A stretch of 64,000 bases of DNA. Origin: Enterobacter chuandaensis. Its GTDB lineage: Bacteria > Pseudomonadota > Gammaproteobacteria > Enterobacterales > Enterobacteriaceae. Made by a program: the position numbers and the translations under genes. The stretch is from contig NZ_QZCS01000006.1 in NCBI RefSeq assembly GCF_003594915.1, positions 62,001 to 126,000 on the forward strand, written 5' to 3'. Positions 19,061 to 29,131 of the stretch are shown in pieces; positions within the stretch are counted from its first letter, which is position 1, and each line of letters begins with the position of its first letter. The notes beneath the pieces are model-generated. The model saw only the letters and a list, made by a program, of their open reading frames with translations, had not been told where the DNA came from and made no database searches.

Positions 19061-19831
19061 CTAGCTACGCAACCCGCGCCCGCGCTGGATCAAATACCAG
19101 CACAGCAGGTAGAAGGCGATGATAAACACCACCAGCACCGCCACCGTGGTAAACAGCGGCACATCGGTGATGCCGAGGAAGCCAAAGCGGAAGCCGCTGA
19201 TCATGTAGACAATCGGGTTCAGGTGCGACAGCGCCTGCCAGAACGGTGGCAGCAGCGTCAGGGAGTAGAACACCCCGCCGAGATAGGTCAGCGGTGTCAG
19301 CACGAAGGTCGGGATCAGGCTGATGTCGTCAAACGTCTTAGCAAACACCGCGTTCAGCAATCCAGCCAGCGAGAACAGGATTGCCGTCAGCAGCAGCGTC
19401 AGCGCCACGAACAGCCACGAATGCACCTGGAACGGCACGAAGAACAGCGAAATCGCCGTCACCAGGATCCCCACGCACAGACCACGCGCCACGCCGCCAC
19501 CCACGTAACCGGCAATAATGACGTGCGTCGGCACCGGCGCCACCAGCAACTCTTCAATGTTGCGCTGGAATTTGGCGCTAAAGAACGACGAGGCCACGTT
19601 CGCGTAGGCGTTGGTGATCACCGCCATCATGATCAGACCCGGGACGATAAACTGCATATAGGTAAAACCGTGCATCTCACCAATCCGGGAACCAATCAGG
19701 TTACCGAAGATGATGAAATAGAGCGTCATGGTGATGACCGGCGGCACCAGGGTTTGCACCCAGATACGCATAAAGCGGTTAATCTCTTTCGCCCAGATAC
19801 TTTTTAGCGCGACCCAGTAAAGATGCGTCAT
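19061..19831 (-). CDS. yadH: ABC transporter permease YadH
   Basis: This ABC-2 type inner-membrane permease has 256 residues and about six hydrophobic segments, with a conserved central stretch (FFSAKFQRNIEELLVAPVP) and ILFSLAGLLNAVFAKTFDD. It pairs with YadG, whose gene overlaps it by 4 bases (ATGA), so both are made from one transcript. It belongs to the drug and polysaccharide exporter group. The substrate is unknown. Confidence 0.95.
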   Translation of the reverse strand: MTHLYWVALKSIWAKEINRFMRIWVQTLVPPVITMTLYFIIFGNLIGSRIGEMHGFTYMQFIVPGLIMMAVITNAYANVASSFFSAKFQRNIEELLVAPVPTHVIIAGYVGGGVARGLCVGILVTAISLFFVPFQVHSWLFVALTLLLTAILFSLAGLLNAVFAKTFDDISLIPTFVLTPLTYLGGVFYSLTLLPPFWQALSHLNPIVYMISGFRFGFLGITDVPLFTTVAVLVVFIIAFYLLCWYLIQRGRGLRS

Positions 19832-20754
19832 GCCTTGTCTCCTTGTTTATCGTGCACCAGAGAGACAAACAGCTCTTCCAGTCGGTTCGCTTTGTTACGC
19901 ATGCTTAAAACCTGAATCCCCTGCGCGCTCAGCTGGGAGAACACGCTGTTGATCCCCTGCTCGCGCAGCACTTCCACTTCCAGCGTCGAGGTATCCACCA
20001 GGCGATACTGGTACCCTTCCAGCTTTGGCAGCGCGCTTTTTGCCGCCAAATCGAGAATGAAGGTTTCGGATTTCAGCTTAGAGAGCAGGTTCTTCATTGA
20101 GGTGTTTTCCACCAGCTCGCCGTGCTGAATAATGCCGATGTTGCGGCACAGCATTTCCGCCTCTTCAAGGTAGTGGGTGGTCAGAATGATGGTGGTGCCT
20201 TTGTCGTTGAGATCCTTCAGGAAGCCCCACATGGAACGACGCAGTTCGATATCCACGCCCGCGGTCGGTTCATCGAGGATCAGCAGCTTCGGCTCATGCA
20301 TCAGCGCGCGGGCAATCATCAGGCGGCGCTTCATCCCGCCGGACAACATGCGCGCACGTTCGTTACGCTTTTCCCACAGATCGAGCTGTTTCAGGTACTT
20401 TTCGCTACGCTCAAGCGCCTCTTTACGCTCGACGCCGTAATACCCCGCCTGGTTAACAACGATCTGCTGCACCGTCTCAAACGGGTTAAAGTTGAACTCC
20501 TGCGGCACCAGCCCCAGCTGGCGCTTGGCGTTGACCACATCTTTTTGCAGATCGTATCCGAACACGCTGACGCGGCCGGAGGATTTGTTCACCAGCGAGC
20601 TGATGATCCCGATGGTGGTGGATTTCCCCGCTCCATTCGGCCCCAGAAGCGCGTAAAAATCCCCGGCCTCTACTTTTAGATCTATCCCGCGTAGCGCCTG
20701 AACGCCACCCGGATAGGTTTTTTTAAGCTGCTCAAGCTCCAGTGCAATTGCCAT
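19828..20754 (-). CDS. yadG: ABC transporter ATP-binding protein YadG
   Basis: This ATPase partner of YadH has 308 residues. Walker A is GPNGAGKSTT (near residues 38-47), the signature is LSGGMKRRL, and Walker B with catalytic Glu is LLILDEPTAG. The H-loop is TTHYLEEAE. A C-terminal extension after residue 230 is typical of the ABC-2 subfamily. It is divergent from can. Confidence 0.96.
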   Translation of the reverse strand: MAIALELEQLKKTYPGGVQALRGIDLKVEAGDFYALLGPNGAGKSTTIGIISSLVNKSSGRVSVFGYDLQKDVVNAKRQLGLVPQEFNFNPFETVQQIVVNQAGYYGVERKEALERSEKYLKQLDLWEKRNERARMLSGGMKRRLMIARALMHEPKLLILDEPTAGVDIELRRSMWGFLKDLNDKGTTIILTTHYLEEAEMLCRNIGIIQHGELVENTSMKNLLSKLKSETFILDLAAKSALPKLEGYQYRLVDTSTLEVEVLREQGINSVFSQLSAQGIQVLSMRNKANRLEELFVSLVHDKQGDKA

Positions 20755-20793
20755 GAATTTAACTTACCTTCAGTTCTTACACACGTTGTGTGG

Positions 20794-20822
20794 TTTCATT
20801 AAAAGTCGGGTTACCCTATAGT
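20794..20822 (+). promoter_or_regulatory. Candidate can promoter
   Basis: TTTCAT (20794-20799), a 17-bp spacer and TATAGT (20817-20822) lie 39 bp before the can ATG, in the 107-bp divergent gap with yadG. The -10 is good and the -35 is weak. Confidence 0.4.
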
Positions 20823-20861
20823 AGCGCAACGCAATTACTCGGTTACAGGTCGCTAACCTCC

Positions 20862-21524
20862 ATGAACAACATAGATACACTCATCAGCAACAATGCACTA
20901 TGGTCAAAAATGCTGGTGGAGGAAGACCCCGGATTTTTTGGAAAACTCGCACAGGCACAGAACCCGCGCTTTCTCTGGATTGGTTGTTCCGACAGCCGCG
21001 TACCTGCCGAGCGCCTGACCGGCCTCGAACCCGGCGAACTGTTTGTTCACCGTAACGTCGCCAACCTGGTGATTCACACCGACCTCAACTGCCTTTCAGT
21101 GGTTCAGTATGCCGTTGACGTTCTGGAAGTCGAGCACATCATTATTTGCGGCCACTACGGCTGCGGCGGCGTGCAGGCGGCGGTTGAAAACCCGGAGCTG
21201 GGTTTAATTGATAACTGGCTTCTGCACATCCGCGATATCTGGTTCAAACATAGCTCACTGCTGGGTGAAATGCCGCAGGAGCGCCGCATGGATACCCTGT
21301 GCGAGCTGAACGTGATGGAGCAGGTGTATAACCTTGGGCATTCAACCATCATGCAGTCGGCGTGGAAGCGCGGGCAGAAGGTTTCTATCCACGGCTGGGC
21401 GTATGGTATTCATGATGGCCTGCTGCGCAATCTGGAAGTGACCGCCACCAACCGCGAAACGCTGGAGCAGCGTTACCGTTCGGGGATTGCCAACCTCAAG
21501 CTTAAGCATGTGAATCATAAATAA
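20862..21524 (+). CDS. can: Beta-class carbonic anhydrase
   Basis: Can interconverts CO2 and bicarbonate and is needed for growth of enterics in air. The 220 residues are the same length as in E. coli. Zinc ligands are visible: C42 and D44 in CSDSR, then H98 and C101 in GHYGCGG. ATG 20862 is chosen because the protein then matches the E. coli N-terminus ([24 protein letters not shown] begins within five residues). An earlier in-frame start at 20790 would run through the promoter. It converges with hpt, with a repeat hairpin between. Confidence 0.97.
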   Translation: MNNIDTLISNNALWSKMLVEEDPGFFGKLAQAQNPRFLWIGCSDSRVPAERLTGLEPGELFVHRNVANLVIHTDLNCLSVVQYAVDVLEVEHIIICGHYGCGGVQAAVENPELGLIDNWLLHIRDIWFKHSSLLGEMPQERRMDTLCELNVMEQVYNLGHSTIMQSAWKRGQKVSIHGWAYGIHDGLLRNLEVTATNRETLEQRYRSGIANLKLKHVNHK

Positions 21525-21543
21525 ACAAAGCCGGGGGTTTTCA

Positions 21544-21588
21544 CCCTCTCCCTGTGGGAGAGGGCTGGAGTGGGGGCATCAGCCCGCA
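21544..21588. repeat. Palindromic intergenic repeat, copy 2 (can/hpt)
   Basis: A perfect 9-bp stem CCCTCTCCC/GGGAGAGGG with loop TGT (21544-21552, 21556-21564) is followed by a 24-bp flank that matches the copy at 446-490 with a few changes (GTG.GGGCATCAG.CCGCA). It lies between the convergent stops of can and hpt and could end both transcripts. Confidence 0.75.
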
Positions 21589-21589
21589 A

Positions 21590-22126
21590 TTACTCGTCCA
21601 GAATAACAACCTTCCCAACATACGGCAGATGACGATAGCGCTGCGCGTAGTCAATGCCGTAACCCACCACGAATTCGTCCGGGATGGAGAAGCCCACGAA
21701 CTCAACCGGCACCTGCACTTCACGACGCTCCGGTTTATCCAGCAGCGTACAAATCGCCAGTGATTTTGGCTCGCGCAGGCTCAGGATCTCGCGCACTTTT
21801 GAAAGGGTGTTGCCGGAGTCGATGATGTCCTCAACGATCAGCACATCTTTGCCACGAATATCTTCATCCAGATCTTTCAGGATTTTCACATCACGGGTTG
21901 TGGACATGCCGCTGCCGTAGCTGGAGGCGGTCATAAAATCGACCTCGTGTGGCACCTGCACTTCACGGCACAGGTCCGCCATGAACATGAAAGAGCCACG
22001 CAACAGACCGACCAGCACCATTTCGCTGCCGCTGTCCTTGTAATGTTCGGTGATTTGACGACCCAGTTCGGCGATACGCGCTTTGATCTCGGCTTCCGGG
22101 ATCATCACTTCAACAGTATGTTTCAT
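21590..22126 (-). CDS. hpt: Hypoxanthine phosphoribosyltransferase
   Basis: Hpt salvages hypoxanthine (and guanine weakly) to IMP using PRPP. The 178 residues are the same as in E. coli. The PRPP-binding loop is [14 protein letters not shown] near 99-112, and the flexible loop is ASSYGSG. ATG 22126 is taken ([13 protein letters not shown]); an earlier in-frame ATG adds four residues not found in the family. It is divergent from gcd across a 208-bp region with a CRP site. Confidence 0.97.
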   Translation of the reverse strand: MKHTVEVMIPEAEIKARIAELGRQITEHYKDSGSEMVLVGLLRGSFMFMADLCREVQVPHEVDFMTASSYGSGMSTTRDVKILKDLDEDIRGKDVLIVEDIIDSGNTLSKVREILSLREPKSLAICTLLDKPERREVQVPVEFVGFSIPDEFVVGYGIDYAQRYRHLPYVGKVVILDE

Positions 22127-22255
22127 ATTACTAACCATATGATTTTAATGAAAATCTCTCAATGCAGATGAATTAATCTCCGGCATTGATACGCAAGCCC
22201 GCCATTATACCAGTAAATGGATAACCGGGGCGTATGAGTTATAAAAAGCAAATAT

Positions 22256-22289
22256 TGTGATTCCGATCACACTTGTTAATACCTATAAT
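22256..22289 (+). promoter_or_regulatory. Perfect CRP site and -10 before gcd
   Basis: TGTGATTCCGATCACA (22256-22271) is an exact match to TGTGA-N6-TCACA. TATAAT (22284-22289) follows. If it is the gcd -10, the CRP site is centred about 33 bp upstream of the start point, over the -35. That is a repressing position, and cAMP-CRP is known to repress gcd in E. coli. Confidence 0.75.
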
Positions 22290-22334
22290 TAGTTGCTAGC
22301 AAATTATTAACAAAAACTGACGAGTACACTTTCT

Positions 22335-24725
22335 ATGGCTGAAACAAACTCTAAACAGCCGCGTCTACTGGTGACACTAACAGCGTTATTCGCCGCCTTC
22401 TGCGGCTTGTACCTGTTAATCGGTGGCGTCTGGCTGGTCGCGATCGGCGGCTCCTGGTACTACCCGATTGCGGGCCTGGTTATGCTTGGCGTAACCGTCC
22501 TGCTCTGGCGTAGAAAACAATCCGCACTGTGGCTGTATGCCGCACTCCTCCTTGCCACGATGATCTGGGGCGTCTGGGAAGTCGGTTTCGACTTCTGGGC
22601 ACTGACGCCTCGCAGCGATATCCTGGTCTTCTTCGGTATTTGGCTGATCCTGCCGTTCGTCTGGCGTCGCCTGATTGTCCCTTCCAGCGGTGCGGTTGCG
22701 GCCCTGCTGGTGGCGTTGTTAATCAGCGGCGGCATTCTGACCTGGGCCGGCTTTAACGATCCGCAGGAGATCAACGGTACGCTGAACGCGGAATCCACGC
22801 CTGCTGCGGCTATCTCGCAGGTGGCGGACGGCGACTGGCCAGCGTATGGCCGTAACCAGGAAGGTCAACGTTACTCCCCGCTGAAGCAGATCAACGCCGA
22901 TAACGTGAAAAACCTGAAGGAAGCCTGGGTATTCCGTACCGGCGACCTGAAAATGCCGAACGATCCGGGCGAGCTGACCAACGAAGTGACGCCAATTAAA
23001 GTAGGCGACATGCTTTACCTGTGTACGGCGCACCAGCGTCTTTTCGCGCTCGACGCGGCCACCGGTAAAGAGAAATGGCACTTCGATCCACAGCTGAACT
23101 CTAACCCGTCGTTCCAGCACATCACCTGCCGTGGCGTCTCTTACCACGAAGCGCGTGCCGATAATGCCAGCCCGGAAGTCATTGCCGACTGTCCTCGCCG
23201 CATTATGCTGCCGGTGAACGATGGCCGTCTGTTCGCCATCAATGCCGAAACGGGCAAGCTGTGCGAAACCTTCGCCAACAAAGGCATCCTGAACCTGCAG
23301 ACCAACATGCCGGACACCACGCCGGGTCTGTATGAACCAACTTCACCGCCAATCATCACCGATAAAGCCATCGTGATTGCCGGTTCGGTAACGGATAACT
23401 TCTCCACGCGCGAAACCTCCGGCGTCATCCGTGGTTTTGACGTGAACACCGGTAAACTGCTGTGGGCCTTCGACCCGGGTGCGAAAGATCCAAACGCGAT
23501 CCCGTCGGACGAGCACACCTTTACCTTCAACTCGCCGAACTCCTGGGCACCGGCAGCGTATGACGCGAAGCTGGACCTGGTTTACCTGCCGATGGGCGTC
23601 ACCACGCCGGACATCTGGGGCGGCAACCGCACGCCGGAGCAGGAGCGTTATGCCAGCTCTATCCTGGCGCTGAATGCGACGACCGGTAAACTGGCATGGA
23701 GCTACCAGACCGTTCACCACGATCTGTGGGACATGGATATGCCGTCCCAGCCGACGCTGGCGGACATTACCGTTAACGGCAAAACCGTGCCGGTGATTTA
23801 CGCCCCGGCGAAAACCGGCAACATCTTCGTGCTGGACCGTCGTAACGGCGAGCTGGTTGTGCCTGCACCGGAAAAACCGGTCCCGCAGGGTGCGGCCAAA
23901 GGCGACTACGTCACCAAAACGCAGCCGTTCTCTGACCTGAGCTTCCGTCCGAAGAAAGACCTCAGCGGAGCAGACATGTGGGGTGCCACTATGTTTGACC
24001 AGCTGGTGTGCCGCGTAATGTTCCATCAACTGCGCTATGAAGGCATCTTCACGCCGCCGTCTGAGCAGGGCACGCTGGTCTTCCCGGGTAACCTGGGGAT
24101 GTTCGAATGGGGCGGTATCTCCGTTGATCCGAACCGTCAGGTGGCCATCGCTAACCCAATGGCATTGCCGTTCGTTTCCCGTCTGATCCCTCGCGGTCCA
24201 GGTAACCCGATGGAGCAGCCGAAAGACGCGAAAGGCAGCGGTACCGAAGCCGGTATCCAGCCACAGTATGGCGTACCGTTTGGCGTAACGCTGAATCCGT
24301 TCCTGTCTCCGTTTGGTCTGCCGTGTAAACAGCCGGCCTGGGGTTACATCTCAGGTCTGGATCTGAAAACCAACCAGATCGTCTGGAAAAAACGTATTGG
24401 TACGCCACAGGACAGCATGCCGTTCCCGATGCCGGTTCCGGTGCCGTTCAATATGGGTATGCCGATGCTGGGTGGCCCAATCTCCACCGCCGGTAACGTG
24501 CTGTTCATCGCGGCAACCGCAGATAACTACCTGCGCGCGTACAACATGACCAACGGTGAGAAACTGTGGCAAGGCCGTCTGCCAGCCGGTGGACAGGCAA
24601 CGCCGATGACCTATGAAGTGAATGGCAAGCAGTACGTTGTCATCTCTGCGGGTGGTCACGGTTCGTTTGGTACGAAGATGGGCGACTATATTGTCGCGTA
24701 TGCGTTGCCGGACGACGCAAAATAA
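22335..24725 (+). CDS. gcd: Quinoprotein glucose dehydrogenase (PQQ, membrane-bound)
   Basis: Gcd oxidises glucose to gluconolactone in the periplasm and passes electrons to ubiquinone, using PQQ. It has 796 residues, with five N-terminal hydrophobic segments (about 10-140) followed by an eight-bladed propeller. Tryptophan-docking repeats are visible (GKEKWHFD, GKLLWAFD, GKLAWSY, GEKLWQGRLP), as is the catalytic-region block HHDLWDMDMPSQP. The C-terminus GDYIVAYALPDDAK is family-typical. No pqq biosynthesis genes lie in this window. Confidence 0.97.
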   Translation: MAETNSKQPRLLVTLTALFAAFCGLYLLIGGVWLVAIGGSWYYPIAGLVMLGVTVLLWRRKQSALWLYAALLLATMIWGVWEVGFDFWALTPRSDILVFFGIWLILPFVWRRLIVPSSGAVAALLVALLISGGILTWAGFNDPQEINGTLNAESTPAAAISQVADGDWPAYGRNQEGQRYSPLKQINADNVKNLKEAWVFRTGDLKMPNDPGELTNEVTPIKVGDMLYLCTAHQRLFALDAATGKEKWHFDPQLNSNPSFQHITCRGVSYHEARADNASPEVIADCPRRIMLPVNDGRLFAINAETGKLCETFANKGILNLQTNMPDTTPGLYEPTSPPIITDKAIVIAGSVTDNFSTRETSGVIRGFDVNTGKLLWAFDPGAKDPNAIPSDEHTFTFNSPNSWAPAAYDAKLDLVYLPMGVTTPDIWGGNRTPEQERYASSILALNATTGKLAWSYQTVHHDLWDMDMPSQPTLADITVNGKTVPVIYAPAKTGNIFVLDRRNGELVVPAPEKPVPQGAAKGDYVTKTQPFSDLSFRPKKDLSGADMWGATMFDQLVCRVMFHQLRYEGIFTPPSEQGTLVFPGNLGMFEWGGISVDPNRQVAIANPMALPFVSRLIPRGPGNPMEQPKDAKGSGTEAGIQPQYGVPFGVTLNPFLSPFGLPCKQPAWGYISGLDLKTNQIVWKKRIGTPQDSMPFPMPVPVPFNMGMPMLGGPISTAGNVLFIAATADNYLRAYNMTNGEKLWQGRLPAGGQATPMTYEVNGKQYVVISAGGHGSFGTKMGDYIVAYALPDDAK

Positions 24726-24733
24726 AAGCAAAA

Positions 24734-24751
24734 CGGCAACGAAAGTTGCCG
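24734..24751 (+). terminator. Hairpin directly after gcd
   Basis: A perfect 7-bp stem CGGCAAC/GTTGCCG with a GAAA tetraloop (24734-24740, 24745-24751) is followed by TATTTA. A REP element with a T-run follows 15 bp later. Confidence 0.6.
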
Positions 24752-24763
24752 TATTTAGCAATG

Positions 24764-24801
24764 CAGGCCGGGTAAGGCGAAGCCTCCACCCGGCTTTTTT
24801 T
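24764..24801 (+). repeat. REP-like element with T-run (gcd end)
   Basis: GCCGGGT and ACCCGGC (24767-24773, 24788-24794) flank a TAAGGCGAAGCCTC centre, the typical enterobacterial REP layout. TTTTTTT follows, so on the plus strand it also works as an intrinsic terminator for gcd. It abuts the cueO stop. Confidence 0.75.
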
Positions 24802-26368
24802 ATACGGTAAAACCGAGCATCATCCCCGTATCTTCATGCTCTAGCAGATGACAGTGCGCCATATAGGCAAACTCCTTCGGTGCCTCATGGTCGAACTTTA
24901 CCAGCACCTCGCTGACACCGCCTTCCACTCTCACCGTATCTTTCCAGCCTGCTCGATGCGCTTCCGGCGCTTTACCGTTCTCAGACAGAATGCGGAACTG
25001 CGTGCCGTGGATATGGAACGGGTGCAGCATCATGTCGCCTTCGCCGGAGATCACCCAGCGCTCAAACTGTCCCTTCGTGGCGGCAAACATCGGCGTATTC
25101 ATATCAAACGCTTTGCCGTTGATCATGTTGGCGTTGTGGAAATCAAACCCGTGACCGCCGTGATTCATGTTCCCCATGCCGCCCATTTTGCCGTGGTCCA
25201 TATTCATATGGCCCATCATCTGACCGTGGTGCATCCCCGTCATGGCCTGATTACCGTACTTCTTCATCAGCGCCTGCATGCCCATCATGTCGAGCATCGG
25301 GTCCATGGAAAGCTGGAGTTTGCGCTGCGTAAGCCCGTCAAGAGACGGGAGTGCTGGCAGCGCGGCTAAGGTATCCGGCAGCGTACCGGAGGCGGTAATC
25401 AGCAGCGGCTGAATGCGCAGCACCGGATGCGGCTTATCAAACGGCGCCACCGCCATCCCCATCTGGCTGACCGGCAGGGTCACCAGGTCAAACGGCTTGC
25501 CGTCGCTGATATCCACCAGCACTTCGAAGCGTTCGCCCATCAGCATCGGCAGCTCGCTCACCTTCACCGGCTCCGGCAGCAGGCCGCCGTCGCTCGCTAC
25601 TACGTAAAGCGGGCGCTTATCGCTGGCGGCAAAATTCAGAGAACGCGCGTTACAGCCGTTAAGCAGGCGCAGGCGCAGCCAGCCCTTCGGGGCCGCGTGC
25701 TGCGGGTAAATGGCACCGTTGGTGAGTAGCGTATCGCCAAACCAGCCGACCGCCGCGCTCATTACGTCGAGCTGATAGTCAATTTGCCCGTCGGCGGTAA
25801 ATTTTTTGTCCTGCACAATCACCGGCACGTCGTCGATGCCCCACTGTTTCGGCAGGCGCAGCAGGCGACTTTCATCGTCTTCAATCAGCACCAGCCCCGC
25901 CAGCCCCATCGCTACCTGATGGCCCGTTTTGCCGTGCTGATGCGGATGGAACCAGCAGGTCGCCGCACGCTGATCCGGCGTAAAAGTGACGCTGCGCGTA
26001 CCACCGGCCTTGATGACGCCCTGCGGTCCGCCGTCCACCTCGCCCGGCACTTCCAGCCCGTGCCAGTGCAGGGTCGTCTCCTCGGCGAGCGTGTTGTGGA
26101 TATCCACCGTCACCGCTTTCCCTTTGCGTAACTGAAGCGCCGGGCCGAGCAAATTGCCGTTATAGCCCCAGGTGGTGGCGTTGTGCCCGCCGAATGTCGT
26201 TTTACCGGCCTGAACAACGAGCTGAATACGGCTACGGGCGTCTGCGGTCAGTAAGTCAGGGATGGGTAAGGCAGGCCTGTCAGCCGCGAAAACGGCGCGG
26301 CTCCAGAGTGGTAATGCGCTGGCAGCCCCCAGCGCAGCGGAATACTTTAAAAAATCACGACGTTGCAT
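24800..26368 (-). CDS. cueO: Multicopper oxidase CueO
   Basis: CueO is a periplasmic cuprous oxidase that protects against copper. It has about 522 residues and a Tat signal ([14 protein letters not shown], twin Arg at 3-4). Copper-binding clusters are [30 protein letters not shown] and [14 protein letters not shown] Met/His-rich insert lies at about residues 355-405 ([18 protein letters not shown] and onward). ATG 26368 gives the twin-Arg N-terminus, with AAGGAA 6 nt upstream. Regulation is probably by CueR; see the dyad at 26410-26430. Confidence 0.97.
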   Translation of the reverse strand: MQRRDFLKYSAALGAASALPLWSRAVFAADRPALPIPDLLTADARSRIQLVVQAGKTTFGGHNATTWGYNGNLLGPALQLRKGKAVTVDIHNTLAEETTLHWHGLEVPGEVDGGPQGVIKAGGTRSVTFTPDQRAATCWFHPHQHGKTGHQVAMGLAGLVLIEDDESRLLRLPKQWGIDDVPVIVQDKKFTADGQIDYQLDVMSAAVGWFGDTLLTNGAIYPQHAAPKGWLRLRLLNGCNARSLNFAASDKRPLYVVASDGGLLPEPVKVSELPMLMGERFEVLVDISDGKPFDLVTLPVSQMGMAVAPFDKPHPVLRIQPLLITASGTLPDTLAALPALPSLDGLTQRKLQLSMDPMLDMMGMQALMKKYGNQAMTGMHHGQMMGHMNMDHGKMGGMGNMNHGGHGFDFHNANMINGKAFDMNTPMFAATKGQFERWVISGEGDMMLHPFHIHGTQFRILSENGKAPEAHRAGWKDTVRVEGGVSEVLVKFDHEAPKEFAYMAHCHLLEHEDTGMMLGFTV

Positions 26369-26402
26369 GTTCATTTCCTTATTTCCAGCCGGCGATCTTT
26401 TG

Positions 26403-26433
26403 AGCATAAACCCTCCCCTTACCGGAAGGTCAA
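26403..26433 (-). promoter_or_regulatory. CueR-type promoter of cueO
   Basis: On the minus strand TTGACC (26428-26433) and TATGCT (26403-26408) are separated by 19 bp. This is the long spacer typical of MerR-family promoters. The spacer holds the dyad ACCTTCC-N7-GGAGGGT (26410-26430), the CueR operator form. The cueO ATG is 35 bp downstream. Confidence 0.88.
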
Positions 26434-26513
26434 GCACGGCGGCAATAATAAAGATCGTCGCACTGGCATCAAGTATGCTAACGTTAATTTTCCGTGAAGA
26501 AGTGGTAGAAGCA

Positions 26514-26861
26514 ATGAAGACGTTTTTCAGGACAATTTTGTTCGGTAGCCTGATGGCAATGTGTGCGAACAGCTATGCGCTCAGTGAAAATGAAGCGGAA
26601 GATATGGCCGATTTAACGGCGGTTTTTGTATTCCTGAAAAATGATTGTGGCTACCAGAATTTACCCAACGGGCAAATTCGCCGCGCGCTGGTCTTTTTTG
26701 CCCAGCAAAACCAGTGGGACCTCAGCAACTACGACAGCTTTGACATGAAGGCGCTCGGTGAAGACAGCTACCGTGACTTGAGCGGTATTGGCATTCCCAC
26801 GGCTAAAAAATGCAAAGCGCTGGCTCGCGATTCACTCAGCCTGCTCGCCTACGTTAAATAA
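26514..26861 (+). CDS. yacC: Small secreted protein YacC
   Basis: This 115-residue protein is almost identical to E. coli YacC. A signal peptide ends near residue 22 ([10 protein letters not shown]). The mature part has two Cys (NDCGYQN and KKCKAL) likely to form a disulfide. It resembles the pilotin/ExeA-secretion helper fold (YacC/AspS-type pilotins), but its role in this organism is not shown and no type II secretion operon is in the window. ATG 26514 is preferred over an in-frame start at 26262, which lies inside cueO. Confidence 0.9.
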   Translation: MKTFFRTILFGSLMAMCANSYALSENEAEDMADLTAVFVFLKNDCGYQNLPNGQIRRALVFFAQQNQWDLSNYDSFDMKALGEDSYRDLSGIGIPTAKKCKALARDSLSLLAYVK

Positions 26862-26885
26862 TCTTCCCGACGCCCCCTGTTAAAC

Positions 26886-26911
26886 CTATAACCGTGCAAC
26901 CACGGTTATAG
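26886..26911 (+). terminator. Hairpin between yacC and speE
   Basis: A perfect 11-bp stem CTATAACCGTG/CACGGTTATAG with loop CAAC (26886-26896, 26901-26911) lies 24 bp after the yacC stop. It has few following T residues, so it is either a transcript end or an RNA-stabilising hairpin. Confidence 0.55.
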
Positions 26912-26976
26912 TTAGCTATCATGTTTCGCTCATTTTTTGTGAGTGTTACGGATGTTAACAAAGGAGGAGTCCGCGT

Positions 26977-27846
26977 ATGGCCGACCACACGTTGTGGCAT
27001 GAAACACTGCATGACCAGTTTGGTCAGTACTTTGCCGTTGATAACGTGCTCTATCATGAGAAAACCGATCACCAGGATCTGATCATCTTCGAAAACGCCG
27101 CCTTTGGCCGCGTCATGGCGCTGGACGGTGTGGTGCAAACCACCGAGCGGGATGAGTTTATCTATCATGAGATGATGACCCACGTCCCGCTGCTGGCCCA
27201 TGGACACGCGAAGCATGTTCTGATTATCGGCGGCGGCGACGGCGCAATGCTGCGTGAAGTTTCCCGCCATCAGTCCATTGAAACCATCACCATGGTGGAA
27301 ATCGATGCGGGCGTGGTCTCTTTCTGCCGCCAGTACCTGCCCAACCACAATGCCGGTAGCTATGACGATCCGCGCTTCAAGCTGGTCATTGACGACGGCG
27401 TTAACTTCGTTAATCAAACCACGCAAACCTTTGACGTGATTATCTCCGACTGTACCGACCCTATCGGCCCGGGCGCGTCGCTGTTTACCTCTTCGTTCTA
27501 CGAAGGCTGCAAACGTTGCCTGAACCCTGGCGGCATTTTTGTGGCACAAAACGGCGTCTGCTTCCTGCAGCAGGATGAAGCCCTCGACAGCCATCGTAAG
27601 CTGAGCACCTATTTCGGCGACGTCAGCTTCTATCAGGCGGCCATTCCGACGTACTACGGCGGGATCATGACCTTTGCCTGGGCGACGGATAACGACGTGC
27701 TGCGTCATCTCTCCACCGAAATTATCCAGGCCCGCTTCCATCAGGCCGGGCTCACGTGCCGCTACTACAATCCGGCTATTCATACCGCAGCGTTTGCTTT
27801 ACCGCAGTACCTGCAAGACGCATTATCCACTAAGGGGGTGAGCTAA
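26977..27846 (+). CDS. speE: Spermidine synthase
   Basis: SpeE transfers the aminopropyl group from decarboxylated S-adenosylmethionine to putrescine. It has 289 residues. Visible are the Rossmann glycine-rich motif [15 protein letters not shown] near 80-94, MVEIDAGVV (ribose-binding acidic residue), and [14 protein letters not shown] with the active-site Asp. AGGAGG precedes ATG 26977. The speD UUG follows its stop with no spacer, so the two genes, which act in successive steps, are tightly coupled. Confidence 0.98.
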   Translation: MADHTLWHETLHDQFGQYFAVDNVLYHEKTDHQDLIIFENAAFGRVMALDGVVQTTERDEFIYHEMMTHVPLLAHGHAKHVLIIGGGDGAMLREVSRHQSIETITMVEIDAGVVSFCRQYLPNHNAGSYDDPRFKLVIDDGVNFVNQTTQTFDVIISDCTDPIGPGASLFTSSFYEGCKRCLNPGGIFVAQNGVCFLQQDEALDSHRKLSTYFGDVSFYQAAIPTYYGGIMTFAWATDNDVLRHLSTEIIQARFHQAGLTCRYYNPAIHTAAFALPQYLQDALSTKGVS

Positions 27847-28641
27847 TTGAAAAAGCTTAAACTGCATGGCTTTAACAACCTGACCAAAAGCCTGAGTTTT
27901 TGTATTTACGATATCTGCTATGCCAAAACAGCGGAAGAACGCGATGGTTACATCGCCTATATCGATGAACTCTACAACGCCAACCGTCTGACCGAGATCC
28001 TGTCAGAAACCTGCTCGATTATTGGTGCCAATATCCTGAACATCGCCCGACAGGATTATGAGCCTCAGGGCGCCAGCGTGACCATTCTGGTCAGCGAAGA
28101 GCCGGTCGACCCGCAGCTTATCGACAAAACCGAACACCCGGGCCCGCTGCCGGAAGTGGTCGTCGCCCATCTGGATAAAAGCCATATCTGCGTTCACACC
28201 TACCCGGAAAGCCACCCCGAAGGCGGGCTGTGTACCTTCCGCGCGGATATTGAAGTGTCGACCTGCGGCGTGATTTCACCGCTGAACGCGCTGAACTATT
28301 TAATCCACCAGCTGGAATCCGACATCGTCACCATTGACTATCGCGTGCGTGGTTTTACACGCGATATCAACGGCATGAAGCACTTCATCGACCACGAGAT
28401 CAACTCCATCCAGAACTTCATGTCCGAGGACATGAAATCGCTGTACGACATGATGGACGTGAACGTGTATCAGGAAAACATCTTCCATACCAAGATGATG
28501 CTTAAAGAGTTCGACCTTAAGCACTACATGTTCCACACCAGGCCGGAAGATTTGAGCGAAGAAGAGCGTAAGGTCATTACCGACCTGCTCTGGAAAGAGA
28601 TGCGCGAAATCTACTACGGCCGCAATATTCCGACCGTGTAA
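27847..28641 (+). CDS. speD: S-adenosylmethionine decarboxylase proenzyme, UUG start
   Basis: SpeD supplies the decarboxylated AdoMet used by SpeE. It is a pyruvoyl enzyme of 264 residues that cleaves itself between K111 and S112 ([13 protein letters not shown]). S112 becomes the pyruvoyl group and C140 (STCGVISPL) is the active-site Cys. The start is TTG at 27847, giving [11 protein letters not shown], identical to E. coli, which also uses UUG. The ribosome site AAGGGGGTG lies within the end of speE. Confidence 0.98.
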   Translation: MKKLKLHGFNNLTKSLSFCIYDICYAKTAEERDGYIAYIDELYNANRLTEILSETCSIIGANILNIARQDYEPQGASVTILVSEEPVDPQLIDKTEHPGPLPEVVVAHLDKSHICVHTYPESHPEGGLCTFRADIEVSTCGVISPLNALNYLIHQLESDIVTIDYRVRGFTRDINGMKHFIDHEINSIQNFMSEDMKSLYDMMDVNVYQENIFHTKMMLKEFDLKHYMFHTRPEDLSEEERKVITDLLWKEMREIYYGRNIPTV

Positions 28642-28672
28642 GTGTTGCCCGGAGCAGGGACGCTTCGGGGAG

Positions 28673-29035
28673 TTACTTCTGTTTCATAAACTCACGGTAG
28701 GCATTCACTACCTGCAGGAAGTCTTCCACGCCGCACAGCGACAGGCTCTCTTCGTCGTAGTAGCTCATCCCCTCTTCCATCTCGTCACCTGAAAACTCGA
28801 GCTGGTTGGCACGCACCATGACCTCTTCGCCATCCATCCACAGCGTGTATTCATGCCCGGCACGTTGCCAGGAGCGTTCACTGCCTTTCACCGTATTTGC
28901 CGCCTGTTCGACTTCATCCAGCAGCGCGAGATTCTCTTTCACCTCTTCGTTAAACCAGTGTCCAACGGCTTCATGCCCCATCGACATGCGCACTTTCACC
29001 ACGCCGGTGATATCGCGCAAAAATTCGTAATCCAT
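28673..29035 (-). CDS. yacL: YacL family protein (UPF0231)
   Basis: This 120-residue acidic cytoplasmic protein is nearly identical to E. coli YacL and has no assigned function. No motif or membrane segment is seen. ATG 29035 ([17 protein letters not shown]) is the family start. An upstream in-frame start passes through the repeat region and is rejected. It lies downstream of acnB on the same strand, separated by a double palindrome. Confidence 0.93.
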   Translation of the reverse strand: MDYEFLRDITGVVKVRMSMGHEAVGHWFNEEVKENLALLDEVEQAANTVKGSERSWQRAGHEYTLWMDGEEVMVRANQLEFSGDEMEEGMSYYDEESLSLCGVEDFLQVVNAYREFMKQK

Positions 29036-29131
29036 AGCGTTTTCCTCTGCAAAGCCATTAGGGTAATTATCGCAGCAGAGAGAAAGAAAAAAAGCGGGAG
29101 AGGCAGGAGGAATGAAAATAAAAAAAGAATC

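Noticed and set aside
26854..27783. Long open frame of 309 codons on the minus strand
   Set aside because: It lies wholly opposite speE, which is a clear match to spermidine synthase. The antisense frame has no family features or ribosome site.
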